From Prochlorococcus sp. AG-412-J13 (GTDB lineage: Bacteria > Cyanobacteriota > Cyanobacteriia > PCC-6307 > Cyanobiaceae): 41,728 nucleotides of DNA. Where the stretch lies: assembly GCA_003214815.1 (NCBI GenBank), contig QCLE01000016.1, positions 1 through 41,728 on the forward strand. The letters are read 5' to 3'. Below, piece by piece: positions 34,322-41,728 of the stretch (the first letter of the stretch is position 1; each line of letters begins with the position of its first letter). Both the position numbers and the translations under genes were made by a program. The notes beneath the pieces were generated by a model. That model saw only the letters and a program-made list of their open reading frames with translations, had not been told where the DNA came from and did not search any database.

Positions 34322-35500
34322 TCAATAATATTGAGAAATTGCTTTTTCAAGCCTTTCTAGTCCATCTTTAATTTTAACCTGTGAAGCGGCACAAGAAATC
34401 CTAATGCATTGATCAGCCCCAAATGCTTTACCAGGTACAACAACTAATCCGTAATCTTGAAGAGCTTTATTGCAGAAATCAACAGAAGTAATTGAGGAGT
34501 TAGGTAATTTTGGAAATGCGTAAAATGCTCCATTAGGTTCTTCAATATAAATCCCATTTATATTCTTAAGGCCCTCATAGAGAAGACTTCTTCTTTGATC
34601 ATAATGTCTATTTATCATTGAGAAAAATTCATTACTAATTTTTAAAGCCTCTAAAGCACCTTTTTGAACAAAAGAGCAAACATTACTTGTACTTTGACTT
34701 TGTAATGCTGAGGATGCTTTGATTGCATCTTTGGGACCTACTAAATAACCTATCCTCCAGCCAGTCATAGCCCATCCTTTCGCAAACCCATTTATGATGA
34801 AAATCCTATCTTTTAAGTCATTTGCTAGCGTAGATAAACTGTAGTGTTTAAATTCTTTTTTAAGGATTAGTTCGTAAATCTCATCAGAAAGAATATTGAT
34901 ATTTGGATTTTCTCTGGCTAAATCGGCAATTTGTAATAATTCTTCCTTTGACATAACTCTTCCAGTAGGATTATTAGGAGAATTGATAATTATAAATTTA
35001 GTTTTTGAAGAGATTTTAGACTTCAAATCTTCTATATTTATTTTAAATCCATCTTCAGCAGAAGAATTTGTAAAGATTGGCTTTCCACCCGCCAACCTAA
35101 CCATCTGGGGATAACTTAACCAGTATGGAGAGGGAATAATGACTTCGTCTCCAGTATTTAACAAAACTTGGAAAAGATTATATATTGCTTGCTTAGCACC
35201 ATTAGTGACCATTACATTTTCAAATTCATAATTTAAATTGTTGTGAATTTGAAGTTTATTTGTAATTGCTTTGCGGAGATCTAAATTGCCCGCTGCGGGC
35301 CCGTACTTTGTAAATCCATCAAATATAGCTTTACTTGTAGCCTCCATAACTTCTTTTGGGGCATTAAAGTCAGGTTCTCCTGCACTTAAATTGCAAATAT
35401 CTACTCCCTCTGCAGATAATTGATTTGCTTTAGCACTTATCTGCAATGTAAGAGAAGGCTCTATTGAAAGTGCCCGTTCAGATAAATTAACTTGGCTCAT
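34322..35500 (-). CDS. Aspartate/aromatic aminotransferase, class I PLP enzyme
   Basis: From ATG at 35500 (392 residues) it starts MSQVNLSERALSIEPS, as in class I-beta aspartate aminotransferases; six extra codons are possible. PLP-binding features include NSPNNPTGRVMS, LSDEIYELI and the Schiff-base lysine in NGFAKGWAMTGWR (K247 in the longer numbering), followed by WRIGYLVGP. It moves amino groups between glutamate and oxaloacetate or related acids. Directly upstream of phnD. Confidence 0.92.
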   Translation of the reverse strand: MSQVNLSERALSIEPSLTLQISAKANQLSAEGVDICNLSAGEPDFNAPKEVMEATSKAIFDGFTKYGPAAGNLDLRKAITNKLQIHNNLNYEFENVMVTNGAKQAIYNLFQVLLNTGDEVIIPSPYWLSYPQMVRLAGGKPIFTNSSAEDGFKINIEDLKSKISSKTKFIIINSPNNPTGRVMSKEELLQIADLARENPNINILSDEIYELILKKEFKHYSLSTLANDLKDRIFIINGFAKGWAMTGWRIGYLVGPKDAIKASSALQSQSTSNVCSFVQKGALEALKISNEFFSMINRHYDQRRSLLYEGLKNINGIYIEEPNGAFYAFPKLPNSSITSVDFCNKALQDYGLVVVPGKAFGADQCIRISCAASQVKIKDGLERLEKAISQYY

Positions 35501-35662
35501 TGACTTATAACTTTTCAAATATGACTTTTAATAATGACAAATGCATAAATTAAGAATAAATAAAACTATCACATAATAGTTTAATTTAGTTCATTTTCTT
35601 AATCTATTTTATTTTCATGTTTTGAGTTCTTAAGATAAAAAATATTTAAAGTTTTATTTTCG

Positions 35663-36166
35663 GTGAAAAGGTTAGTCATTGGGAGAGGAAGTGTATTTGC
35701 AGATTTGTTAATAATTGGTGAAGCACCTGGAGCACAGGAAGACTTAGAAGGAATACCATATGTAGGTAAATCCGGTAAGTTATTAAACGAATTATTGATA
35801 AAAGCGGGGATTGACTATAAGGAGGATGTTTATTTTTGCAATGTAATTAAATGTCGTCCACCAAATAATAGAAAACCCACTGCTAGAGAAATTAATATTC
35901 ATAAACCTTGGTTATTACAGCAAATAAAGCTAGTTGATCCAAAATTTGTATTACTTACTGGTTCTACTGCTATGAGAGCTATTTTAGAAGTTAAAGATCC
36001 TATAAGTTATGTAAGAGGTCAATGGATTAAAAAAGATGGGAGAGAAATTATGGTAATTTTTCATCCATCTTATTTGTTGAGATTTCCTTCAAAAGAAATC
36101 AATAAACCTTACCATCTAACTTTGAAAGACCTAGAGAATGTAAGTAGTAAACTATATGCCGTATAA
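35663..36166 (+). CDS. Family-4-like uracil-DNA glycosylase lacking most Fe-S cysteines
   Basis: From GTG at 35663 (167 residues) it has motif GEAPGAQEDLEG and motif HPSYLLR (H134) of family 4/5 uracil-DNA glycosylases, which remove uracil from DNA. These enzymes normally hold a [4Fe-4S] cluster through an N-terminal CxxC and two later cysteines. Here the N-terminal part with CxxC is missing, with an in-frame stop a few codons upstream. The cysteine before RPPNNR is kept (C64). The fourth is replaced by histidine (H80 in INIHKPWLLQQI). The protein is therefore shorter than usual (about 200) and may have no cluster. It lies 15 bp before ispG. Confidence 0.85.
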   Translation: MKRLVIGRGSVFADLLIIGEAPGAQEDLEGIPYVGKSGKLLNELLIKAGIDYKEDVYFCNVIKCRPPNNRKPTAREINIHKPWLLQQIKLVDPKFVLLTGSTAMRAILEVKDPISYVRGQWIKKDGREIMVIFHPSYLLRFPSKEINKPYHLTLKDLENVSSKLYAV

Positions 36167-36181
36167 TTTAGTAAATCCTTT

Positions 36182-37417
36182 TTGAATATCAAGAATTTAA
36201 TGTCATTAACTCAATCAAAAGAGGTTAATAGTCTCTCCAAAAGATATTCAACTCATATTGAGAGAAGGATAACTAGAACAGTTATGGTTGGTGATGTAGC
36301 TATTGGAAGTAATTATCCTGTAAGAGTTCAATCGATGATAAATGAAGATACTATGGATGTCGAAAATGCTTACTTAGCTATCAAAAGACTTCATGATGTA
36401 GGTTGTGAAATAGTAAGATTAACTGTCCCTTCCTTAGCACATGCAAAAGCAGTAGGAGATATAAAAGCAAAATTATTAGAAAATAATATCAACACCCCCT
36501 TGGTAGCTGATGTTCACCATAATGGTATGAAAATTGCAATGGAGGTTGCAAAACATGTTGATAAAGTAAGAATTAATCCTGGATTATTTGTGTTTGAAAA
36601 ATCAGACCCTACAAGAACTGAATATACAGATGAGGAATTTGAAACTATTAAACAAACAATACTTAAAAGATTTACCCCTTTAGTTGAAGTTTTAAAGGCT
36701 GAAAACAAAGCTCTAAGGATTGGAGTTAATCATGGTTCTCTATCTGAGAGGATGCTTTTTACTTATGGAGATACGCCATTGGGAATGACAGAATCTGCGA
36801 TGGAGTTCGTCAAAATTTGTGATGAGCTTGATTTTCATAACATAATTATTTCTATGAAAGCTTCTAGGGCTCCAGTCATGATGGCAGCTTACAGAATGAT
36901 CGCAGATAGGCTTGACTCAGAAGGATATAACTATCCCTTACATTTAGGAGTGACTGAGGCTGGAGATGGTGATTATGGAAGGATTAAAAGTACTGCTGGA
37001 ATTGGAACGCTTTTAGCAGAGGGATTAGGAGATACTATCAGGGTTTCTTTAACAGAAGCTCCAGAAAAGGAAATTCCAGTTTGCTATTCAATTTTGCAAT
37101 CTTTAGGACTAAGAAAAACGATGGTTGAATATATCAGTTGCCCTAGTTGTGGGAGAACACTTTTCAATTTAGAAGAAGTTGTAGACAAAGTTAGGAATGC
37201 TACTTCACATTTGACTGGTTTAGATATAGCAATAATGGGATGCATAGTAAATGGACCAGGAGAAATGGCAGATGCTGATTATGGTTATGTTGGGAAAGGC
37301 AAAGGAACTATTGCATTATATAGAAGGAAAGAAGAGATAAAAAGAGTACCTGAAGATGAGGGGGTTAATGCTTTAATCCAACTTATTAAGGATGATGGGA
37401 AGTGGATTGATCCTTAA
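36182..37417 (+). CDS. ispG: 4-hydroxy-3-methylbut-2-enyl diphosphate synthase
   Basis: This 411-residue enzyme (TTG start at 36182; ATG at 36200 is possible) converts methylerythritol cyclodiphosphate to HMBPP in the non-mevalonate isoprenoid pathway. It contains [34 protein letters not shown] and [10 protein letters not shown], and the [4Fe-4S] ligands in [11 protein letters not shown] and [17 protein letters not shown]. Electrons come from ferredoxin in cyanobacteria. Length fits the family. Confidence 0.96.
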   Translation: MNIKNLMSLTQSKEVNSLSKRYSTHIERRITRTVMVGDVAIGSNYPVRVQSMINEDTMDVENAYLAIKRLHDVGCEIVRLTVPSLAHAKAVGDIKAKLLENNINTPLVADVHHNGMKIAMEVAKHVDKVRINPGLFVFEKSDPTRTEYTDEEFETIKQTILKRFTPLVEVLKAENKALRIGVNHGSLSERMLFTYGDTPLGMTESAMEFVKICDELDFHNIIISMKASRAPVMMAAYRMIADRLDSEGYNYPLHLGVTEAGDGDYGRIKSTAGIGTLLAEGLGDTIRVSLTEAPEKEIPVCYSILQSLGLRKTMVEYISCPSCGRTLFNLEEVVDKVRNATSHLTGLDIAIMGCIVNGPGEMADADYGYVGKGKGTIALYRRKEEIKRVPEDEGVNALIQLIKDDGKWIDP

Positions 37418-37480
37418 GGATTTGTCAAATTTGCGAAATTATAAATAAATTCTATTTATAATAAAAATACATCGAATTCT

Positions 37481-38815
37481 TTGAAGATAAGAAAATTGCT
37501 TAAAAGAAAATTTATAATTCTGTTTGCGACAACCTTTTCTGGGCTATTTTTAAATAATTTTGCAGAAGCAACAGTTTTAAATAATAGTTATAAAGAAGTA
37601 ATTGATCATGTTTGGCAAATTGTATATAGAGATTTTCTTGATTCAAGCGGTAAATTTCAAAAGTCCAATTGGATTAATTTAAGAAAAGATGTTTTATCAA
37701 AAACATATTCAGATAGCAATGAAGCATATGATGCTATTAGAGATATGCTTTCTAAATTAGATGATTCTTATACAAGATTTTTAGAACCTAAGGAATTTAA
37801 TCAAATGAGAATTGATACCTCTGGTGAATTAACTGGTGTTGGTATTCAAATAGTTAAAGATAAAGAATCTGATGATTTAATAATTATTTCTCCCATAGAG
37901 GGTACCCCTGCATTTGATGCTGGCATTAAAGCTAGAGATAAAATATTATCTATAAATGAAATTTCTACTGAAGGCATGAATATTGAGGAGGCCGTGAAAT
38001 TAATAAGAGGTCAAAGAGGTACTAAAGTAAAGCTTGAAATTCTTAGAGGTTCTAAATCCTTTTTTAAGATTTTATCAAGAGAAAAAATTGAAATAAAATC
38101 TGTATCAAGTAAAGTCAATCAAACCAAAAACGGCTTATTAATTGGCTATGTAAGAATTAAACAATTTAATGCAAATGCATCACAAGAGACTAGAGATGCT
38201 ATTAAGGATTTAGAAACAAAAAAAGTCGCTGGATATGTTCTTGACTTGAGAAGTAATCCAGGAGGTTTATTAGAATCAAGCATTGATATCTCAAGGCACT
38301 TCATTAACAAAGGAGTAATAGTAAGTACAGTAAGTAAAGATGGTTTAAAAGAAACAAAAAGAGGAAACGGTCAAGCTCTAACAAAAAAGCCCTTAGTTGT
38401 CTTAGTTAATGAGGGTTCTGCTAGTGCTAGTGAAATAGTCTCTGGTGCAATAAAAGATAACAAAAGAGGAAAATTAGTTGGGAAGAAAACGTTTGGTAAA
38501 GGTCTAGTTCAATCTATGAGAACATTAGTTGATGGTTCAGGTCTAACTGTTACAGTCGCTAAGTATTTAACTCCGAACGGCACTGATATAAACAAATCTG
38601 GAATTATTCCAGACATAGAAGTAAAAATGAATATAAACCCTATTCTCCAAAAAGAAATTGGAACTAGAAAAGATAAACAATATAGAGCTGGTGAAAAAGA
38701 GCTAGTAAATATAATTAAAAGAAATTATCAGATAAGCGAATTTAATCCAAACACTACAAATCTTAATGCACTCCTAAAAATTAATAAGGAAAATAAAGTA
38801 TTTTCATTAAATTAA
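37481..38815 (+). CDS. ctpA: Carboxyl-terminal processing protease
   Basis: This 444-residue S41 peptidase starts at TTG 37481 with a signal peptide (LKRKFIILFATTFSGLFL, ending near NNFAEA), so it is exported to the lumen or periplasm. A PDZ domain spans about residues 95-190 (GIQIVKDKESDDLIIISPIEGTPA). The catalytic serine lies in NEGSASASEIVSGA (about residue 312) and the lysine in GKKTFGKGLVQS (about 338). CtpA removes the C-terminal tail of the D1 protein of photosystem II. The stop overlaps the convergent nadA by 4 bp. Confidence 0.93.
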   Translation: MKIRKLLKRKFIILFATTFSGLFLNNFAEATVLNNSYKEVIDHVWQIVYRDFLDSSGKFQKSNWINLRKDVLSKTYSDSNEAYDAIRDMLSKLDDSYTRFLEPKEFNQMRIDTSGELTGVGIQIVKDKESDDLIIISPIEGTPAFDAGIKARDKILSINEISTEGMNIEEAVKLIRGQRGTKVKLEILRGSKSFFKILSREKIEIKSVSSKVNQTKNGLLIGYVRIKQFNANASQETRDAIKDLETKKVAGYVLDLRSNPGGLLESSIDISRHFINKGVIVSTVSKDGLKETKRGNGQALTKKPLVVLVNEGSASASEIVSGAIKDNKRGKLVGKKTFGKGLVQSMRTLVDGSGLTVTVAKYLTPNGTDINKSGIIPDIEVKMNINPILQKEIGTRKDKQYRAGEKELVNIIKRNYQISEFNPNTTNLNALLKINKENKVFSLN

Positions 38816-39780
38816 TTACTCATATCCAACATTCTCTTTATTGGTACATAGGCTCTTCTTATTATTTCTGGGTCAAGTTCGATAGACGGGGAATTATTCT
38901 TCAAACAATCAAGAATTTTTTCTAAAGTATTTAATTTCATATATGGACACTCGTTACATTTACAACCTTCGATGTCGGGGACTTCGATAAAAATTTTGTT
39001 AGGTTCATTCTTCTTCATTTGGTGGATTATTCCTGGTTCAGTTAATACCAAGTAAGTTTTAGATGGATCTTTACTTACGAAATCAAGCAGTTTACTTGTT
39101 GATCCAATAAAGTCTGAAAGAATTAGTAAATTTTGACTACATTCAGGATGAGCAATGACTTTTGATCCTGGATTTTGATATTTTAATTTTAGAAGTGCTC
39201 CTTCACTAAATGATTCATGAACAATGCAGCTGCCAGGCCATAATTTAAGATCTCTTCCTGAATTTTTCTGTACCCATCTCCCAAGGTTCTGATCTGGTGC
39301 AAATATTATCTTTTTATCTTCAGGTATTTTTTTAACTAATGAGACTGCATTACTACTTGTACATATCAGATCACTTTGCGCTTTTACTTCTGCAGTACAA
39401 TTTATATAACTTACTACATAGTGATCTGGATTTTCTTCCCTAAATTTTTGAAATTTATCTGAGGGACAATCGTCTGCTAATGAGCATCCTGCGTCAATAT
39501 CTGGTAATAGGACTTGTTTATTTGGGCTAAGTATTTTTGCGGTTTCGGCCATAAAGTGTACCCCGCAAAAAATGATTATATCTGCATCATTATTTGCAGC
39601 TTTCCTAGATAGATCTAACGAATCGCCTATAAAATCTGCAATTTCCTGAATCTCTGGAGCTTGATAATAGTGCGCAAGAATAATTGCATTAGCTTTTTTG
39701 CAACGCTCCTTGATTTCAGAAATCAAAGCCTCTTCGTTTTGAACTGATTTCTGTTTTGCAGTAGAAGTTATACTGGTCAG
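38812..39780 (-). CDS. nadA: Quinolinate synthase A
   Basis: This condenses iminoaspartate with dihydroxyacetone phosphate in NAD synthesis using a [4Fe-4S] cluster. Motifs are AIILAHYYQAPEIQEIADF, FCGVHFMAETAKI, SYINCTAEVKAQSD, TSSNA, AHPECSQN and GCKCNECPYM. A TTG at 39726 gives 304 residues, but the frame continues upstream with a plausible N terminus (TSITSTAKQKS) back to a CTG at 39780, giving 322. No ATG, GTG or TTG occurs in this extension, so the start is either TTG 39726 or an unusual CTG. Confidence 0.93.
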   Translation of the reverse strand: MTSITSTAKQKSVQNEEALISEIKERCKKANAIILAHYYQAPEIQEIADFIGDSLDLSRKAANNDADIIIFCGVHFMAETAKILSPNKQVLLPDIDAGCSLADDCPSDKFQKFREENPDHYVVSYINCTAEVKAQSDLICTSSNAVSLVKKIPEDKKIIFAPDQNLGRWVQKNSGRDLKLWPGSCIVHESFSEGALLKLKYQNPGSKVIAHPECSQNLLILSDFIGSTSKLLDFVSKDPSKTYLVLTEPGIIHQMKKNEPNKIFIEVPDIEGCKCNECPYMKLNTLEKILDCLKNNSPSIELDPEIIRRAYVPIKRMLDMSN

Positions 39781-39829
39781 GATTTAGAATATCTCTAAAT
39801 AGATTATATGCTCTTAAACAGAAAAAATT

Positions 39830-40663
39830 CTGACAAATTTAAAAATTGCTATTGTTGGTGACTGTCATGGTCAATGGTCTGAATTAGACTTGAAAGTTTT
39901 ATCGATCATTAAACCAAATATTGTTTTATTTGTTGGTGATATTTCTGATGGGAGTATAAAAATAATTAAAAAAATCAATGAGATCAAGATTCCTACTTTT
40001 GTGATTTTAGGTAATCATGATAGAGGGAAAGACTCTACAGGCGAAATTCTCTCAAAGCAGATAAGAGTTCTTGGTGAAAAATATTGTGCATGGGATTTAA
40101 AAGTTTTTAATAATCAAATAAATTTACTTTCTGGGAGGCCATGTAGTTCTGGAGGTGGTTATTATCTTTCAAAAGAAGTTAAAGGCGTTTATGGACCTAT
40201 CACCGAACAAGATTCAATAAATAAAATTATCAAATGTTCAGAGGAGACTATTGAAGATATCCCTTTAATAATTATGTCTCATGCTGGCCCTTCTGGTTTA
40301 GGCTCAGAACCTAAAAACATTTGTGGGAAGGACTGGAAATCACCCTCTTTAGATTGGGGAGATAGAGATTTGTCTGTGGCTATTTCTCAAATACAAAAGA
40401 AAAGAAAAGTTGAGCTTGTAATTTTTGGTCATATGCACAATCAACTAAAAAGAAATCTTGGTTTAAGAGAGATGTTTAAAATTGATAGCAAAGGAACAAT
40501 TTATTTAAATACTGCTGTAGTGCCAAGATATAAAACTGATGATGAGGGGAAATTATTAATTAACTTTTCATGGATTGAGTTTAAAAAAAAGGAATTAATA
40601 CATGTTTCTCATCGATGGTATTCAGAGGCTGGTGAAATTTGTGAAGAAGATAAATTTCTTTAG
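39830..40663 (+). CDS. Calcineurin-like metallophosphoesterase
   Basis: The first ATG/GTG/TTG-type start (TTG at 39890) would cut off metal-binding motif I. The same frame extends upstream to encode LKIAIVGDCHGQWSEL, with no usual start codon before the stop; CTG at 39830 is the best candidate and gives 277 residues. Further motifs are FVGDISDG (GDxxDG), VILGNHDR (GNHD), MSHAGPSG and FGHMHNQLKR (GHxH). These make a complete dinuclear-metal phosphoesterase of the cyanobacterial/plastid type. Substrate unknown. Divergent from nadA with only 49 bp between the two proposed starts. Confidence 0.85.
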   Translation: MTNLKIAIVGDCHGQWSELDLKVLSIIKPNIVLFVGDISDGSIKIIKKINEIKIPTFVILGNHDRGKDSTGEILSKQIRVLGEKYCAWDLKVFNNQINLLSGRPCSSGGGYYLSKEVKGVYGPITEQDSINKIIKCSEETIEDIPLIIMSHAGPSGLGSEPKNICGKDWKSPSLDWGDRDLSVAISQIQKKRKVELVIFGHMHNQLKRNLGLREMFKIDSKGTIYLNTAVVPRYKTDDEGKLLINFSWIEFKKKELIHVSHRWYSEAGEICEEDKFL

Positions 40664-40685
40664 GATTAGGTTTTTTGATCACATT

Positions 40686-41483
40686 TTAAGTATTTTTGGG
40701 CTTTTCATATCTTGAAAACAATGTTTGAGATAGAATATAACCTGCAATTCCTGCGGCTGTAAAAGCTAAACCATTTTTAAATAAAGGTAATAAATCATTT
40801 GTTCTGGATATTATCGGAGCCAAACCAAAAATTCCAAATAACATTCCCCATAAAGGAGAAAGAAGAGCTAAAAATCCAATTGATATAACTTGACCTTCTT
40901 TTCTTGGAGCAGATGCGAAACCTGCGACTAAACCTCCAAGAATAGATGTACATAAAGTCCATATATATTGCTCTTTGGGTAGGCCAGGGACAACTTGACA
41001 CCCGCCTCTTTCAAGGCAAATCTTTACTGAGTTAATAGCATCTAATACTGCGCCATCCTCACCATGATCTTTCACATAATATTGATTACCAAATCTTGTT
41101 TGAAGTTCAACCCAAAATAACCTTGGCATAAAATTAAAATAAGCCTCTCCGACGTTAAAGTTCAGTAAATTTCCTCCTCTAGGATCTGCAACTATCAACA
41201 AACTTGTCTCATCTAAATCCCAATAGTCCTTTATTGCGCTACCTGGAGAACTCTCAAACTGGGATAAATATTTAATTTTCCACCCACTTTCAATTTCAAG
41301 ATTATTAAGATTGTCCTCTAAAGATTTTTTCTGATTAGGGCTTAATGTTTTAGCTAAATCAATTACTGGTGTTTTTTCTTCTGGTAAGAGATTTGGATTA
41401 TTTATAGCGAAAACTGGTTTATGTGAAAATAAAACTAATATAGATAGAAATATTCCCAATAAATGGTTAATCTTTGTAGGCAT
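40686..41483 (-). CDS. TPM-domain protein, Psb32-like
   Basis: This 265-residue protein has a signal peptide (LGIFLSILVLFSHKPVFA), a TPM domain at about residues 30-165 (VIDLAKTLSPNQKKSLEDNLNNLE, SLLIVADPRGGNLLNFNVG), then three hydrophobic segments from WTLCTSILGGLVAGF. This matches cyanobacterial Psb32, which protects photosystem II from photodamage and speeds its repair. It is convergent with the metallophosphoesterase gene and divergent from the methyltransferase at the window end. Confidence 0.8.
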   Translation of the reverse strand: MPTKINHLLGIFLSILVLFSHKPVFAINNPNLLPEEKTPVIDLAKTLSPNQKKSLEDNLNNLEIESGWKIKYLSQFESSPGSAIKDYWDLDETSLLIVADPRGGNLLNFNVGEAYFNFMPRLFWVELQTRFGNQYYVKDHGEDGAVLDAINSVKICLERGGCQVVPGLPKEQYIWTLCTSILGGLVAGFASAPRKEGQVISIGFLALLSPLWGMLFGIFGLAPIISRTNDLLPLFKNGLAFTAAGIAGYILSQTLFSRYEKPKNT

Positions 41484-41514
41484 AAATAAGTTTTGTCTCT
41501 TTATATTTTCGCCG

Positions 41515-41728
41515 ATGAATAGCTTACCCGCGAATAATCCAGATTGGTTAGTAAAAAAAATAATAAAAATGGGTGGAACTATTAGTTTTTATGACTTTAT
41601 GAATTTTGCTTTAAATGATCCTATTAATGGTTATTACGGTAGCGGCAAAGCTGAGTTAGGCGTTCGAGGAGATTTTGTCACATCACCCTCTTTATCTGAT
41701 GATTTTGCTTTTTTGGCGGGAAAACAAA
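41515..41728 (+). CDS. MidA/NDUFAF7-family methyltransferase, 5' part
   Basis: An open frame from ATG at 41515 runs off the window edge (71 complete codons). It begins MNSLPANNPDWLVKK and includes ISFYDFMNFALNDPINGYY and GDFVTSPSLSDDFAFL, the conserved N-terminal blocks of the DUF185/MidA family (SAM-dependent methyltransferases; the human member NDUFAF7 methylates a complex I subunit). The catalytic domain is outside the window. Confidence 0.85.
   Translation, partial: MNSLPANNPDWLVKKIIKMGGTISFYDFMNFALNDPINGYYGSGKAELGVRGDFVTSPSLSDDFAFLAGKQ

Overview
The window looks like a piece of a Prochlorococcus chromosome, probably a high-light-adapted strain. It is very AT-rich with short intergenic gaps and frequent TTG starts. 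The right half carries a familiar picocyanobacterial set: class II (B12-dependent) ribonucleotide reductase, prfC, a CPP1-like protein, hslO, DUF3531, rsmE, a VTE6-like DUF92 protein, phnDCE, ispG, ctpA, nadA and a Psb32-like protein. The strain assignment is inference; no marker RNA gene is present.

Region 1 (147-17411) is an accessory block with three parts. (a) A leftward, tightly packed operon encodes an AprA-like FAD oxidoreductase, an AprB-like 2[4Fe-4S] ferredoxin, a HEAT-repeat protein and a divergent Mrp/ApbC-type ATPase. Divergent from it is a LysR regulator fused to a complete ABC solute-binding-protein-like domain. (b) A leftward NitT/TauT-type ABC operon encodes a solute-binding protein with a C-terminal NosL-like domain, a permease, an ATPase and a YeiH/UPF0324 membrane protein. 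The regulator's extra domain resembles this binding protein. (c) A second leftward NitT/TauT-type operon encodes an M20 hydrolase, a permease, a TauA-like binding protein, an allophanate-hydrolase-like amidase and an ATPase, divergent from a second LysR gene. The promoter between these has a perfect GTA-N8-TAC NtcA-type box with suitably spaced -10 elements on both strands. Together this looks like an uptake and catabolism island for one or more organic N and/or S compounds, under nitrogen control. The substrate cannot be read from the sequence.

Region 2 (17412-21304) is a low-density stretch of small genes and decaying ones: a lipoprotein frameshifted at an A6T6 run and three leftward small genes with in-frame stops or a frameshift, one of them a DUF3303 family member. 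It also holds intact small proteins (one DUF4278), hairpins and a Rho-independent terminator.

Region 3 (21305-41728) is mostly ordinary core genome. Points of note are a family-4-type uracil-DNA glycosylase lacking most of its Fe-S cysteines, an adjacent nadA/metallophosphatase pair whose best starts are CTG codons, and the phnDCE phosphonate/phosphite importer. The window ends inside a MidA-type methyltransferase gene.
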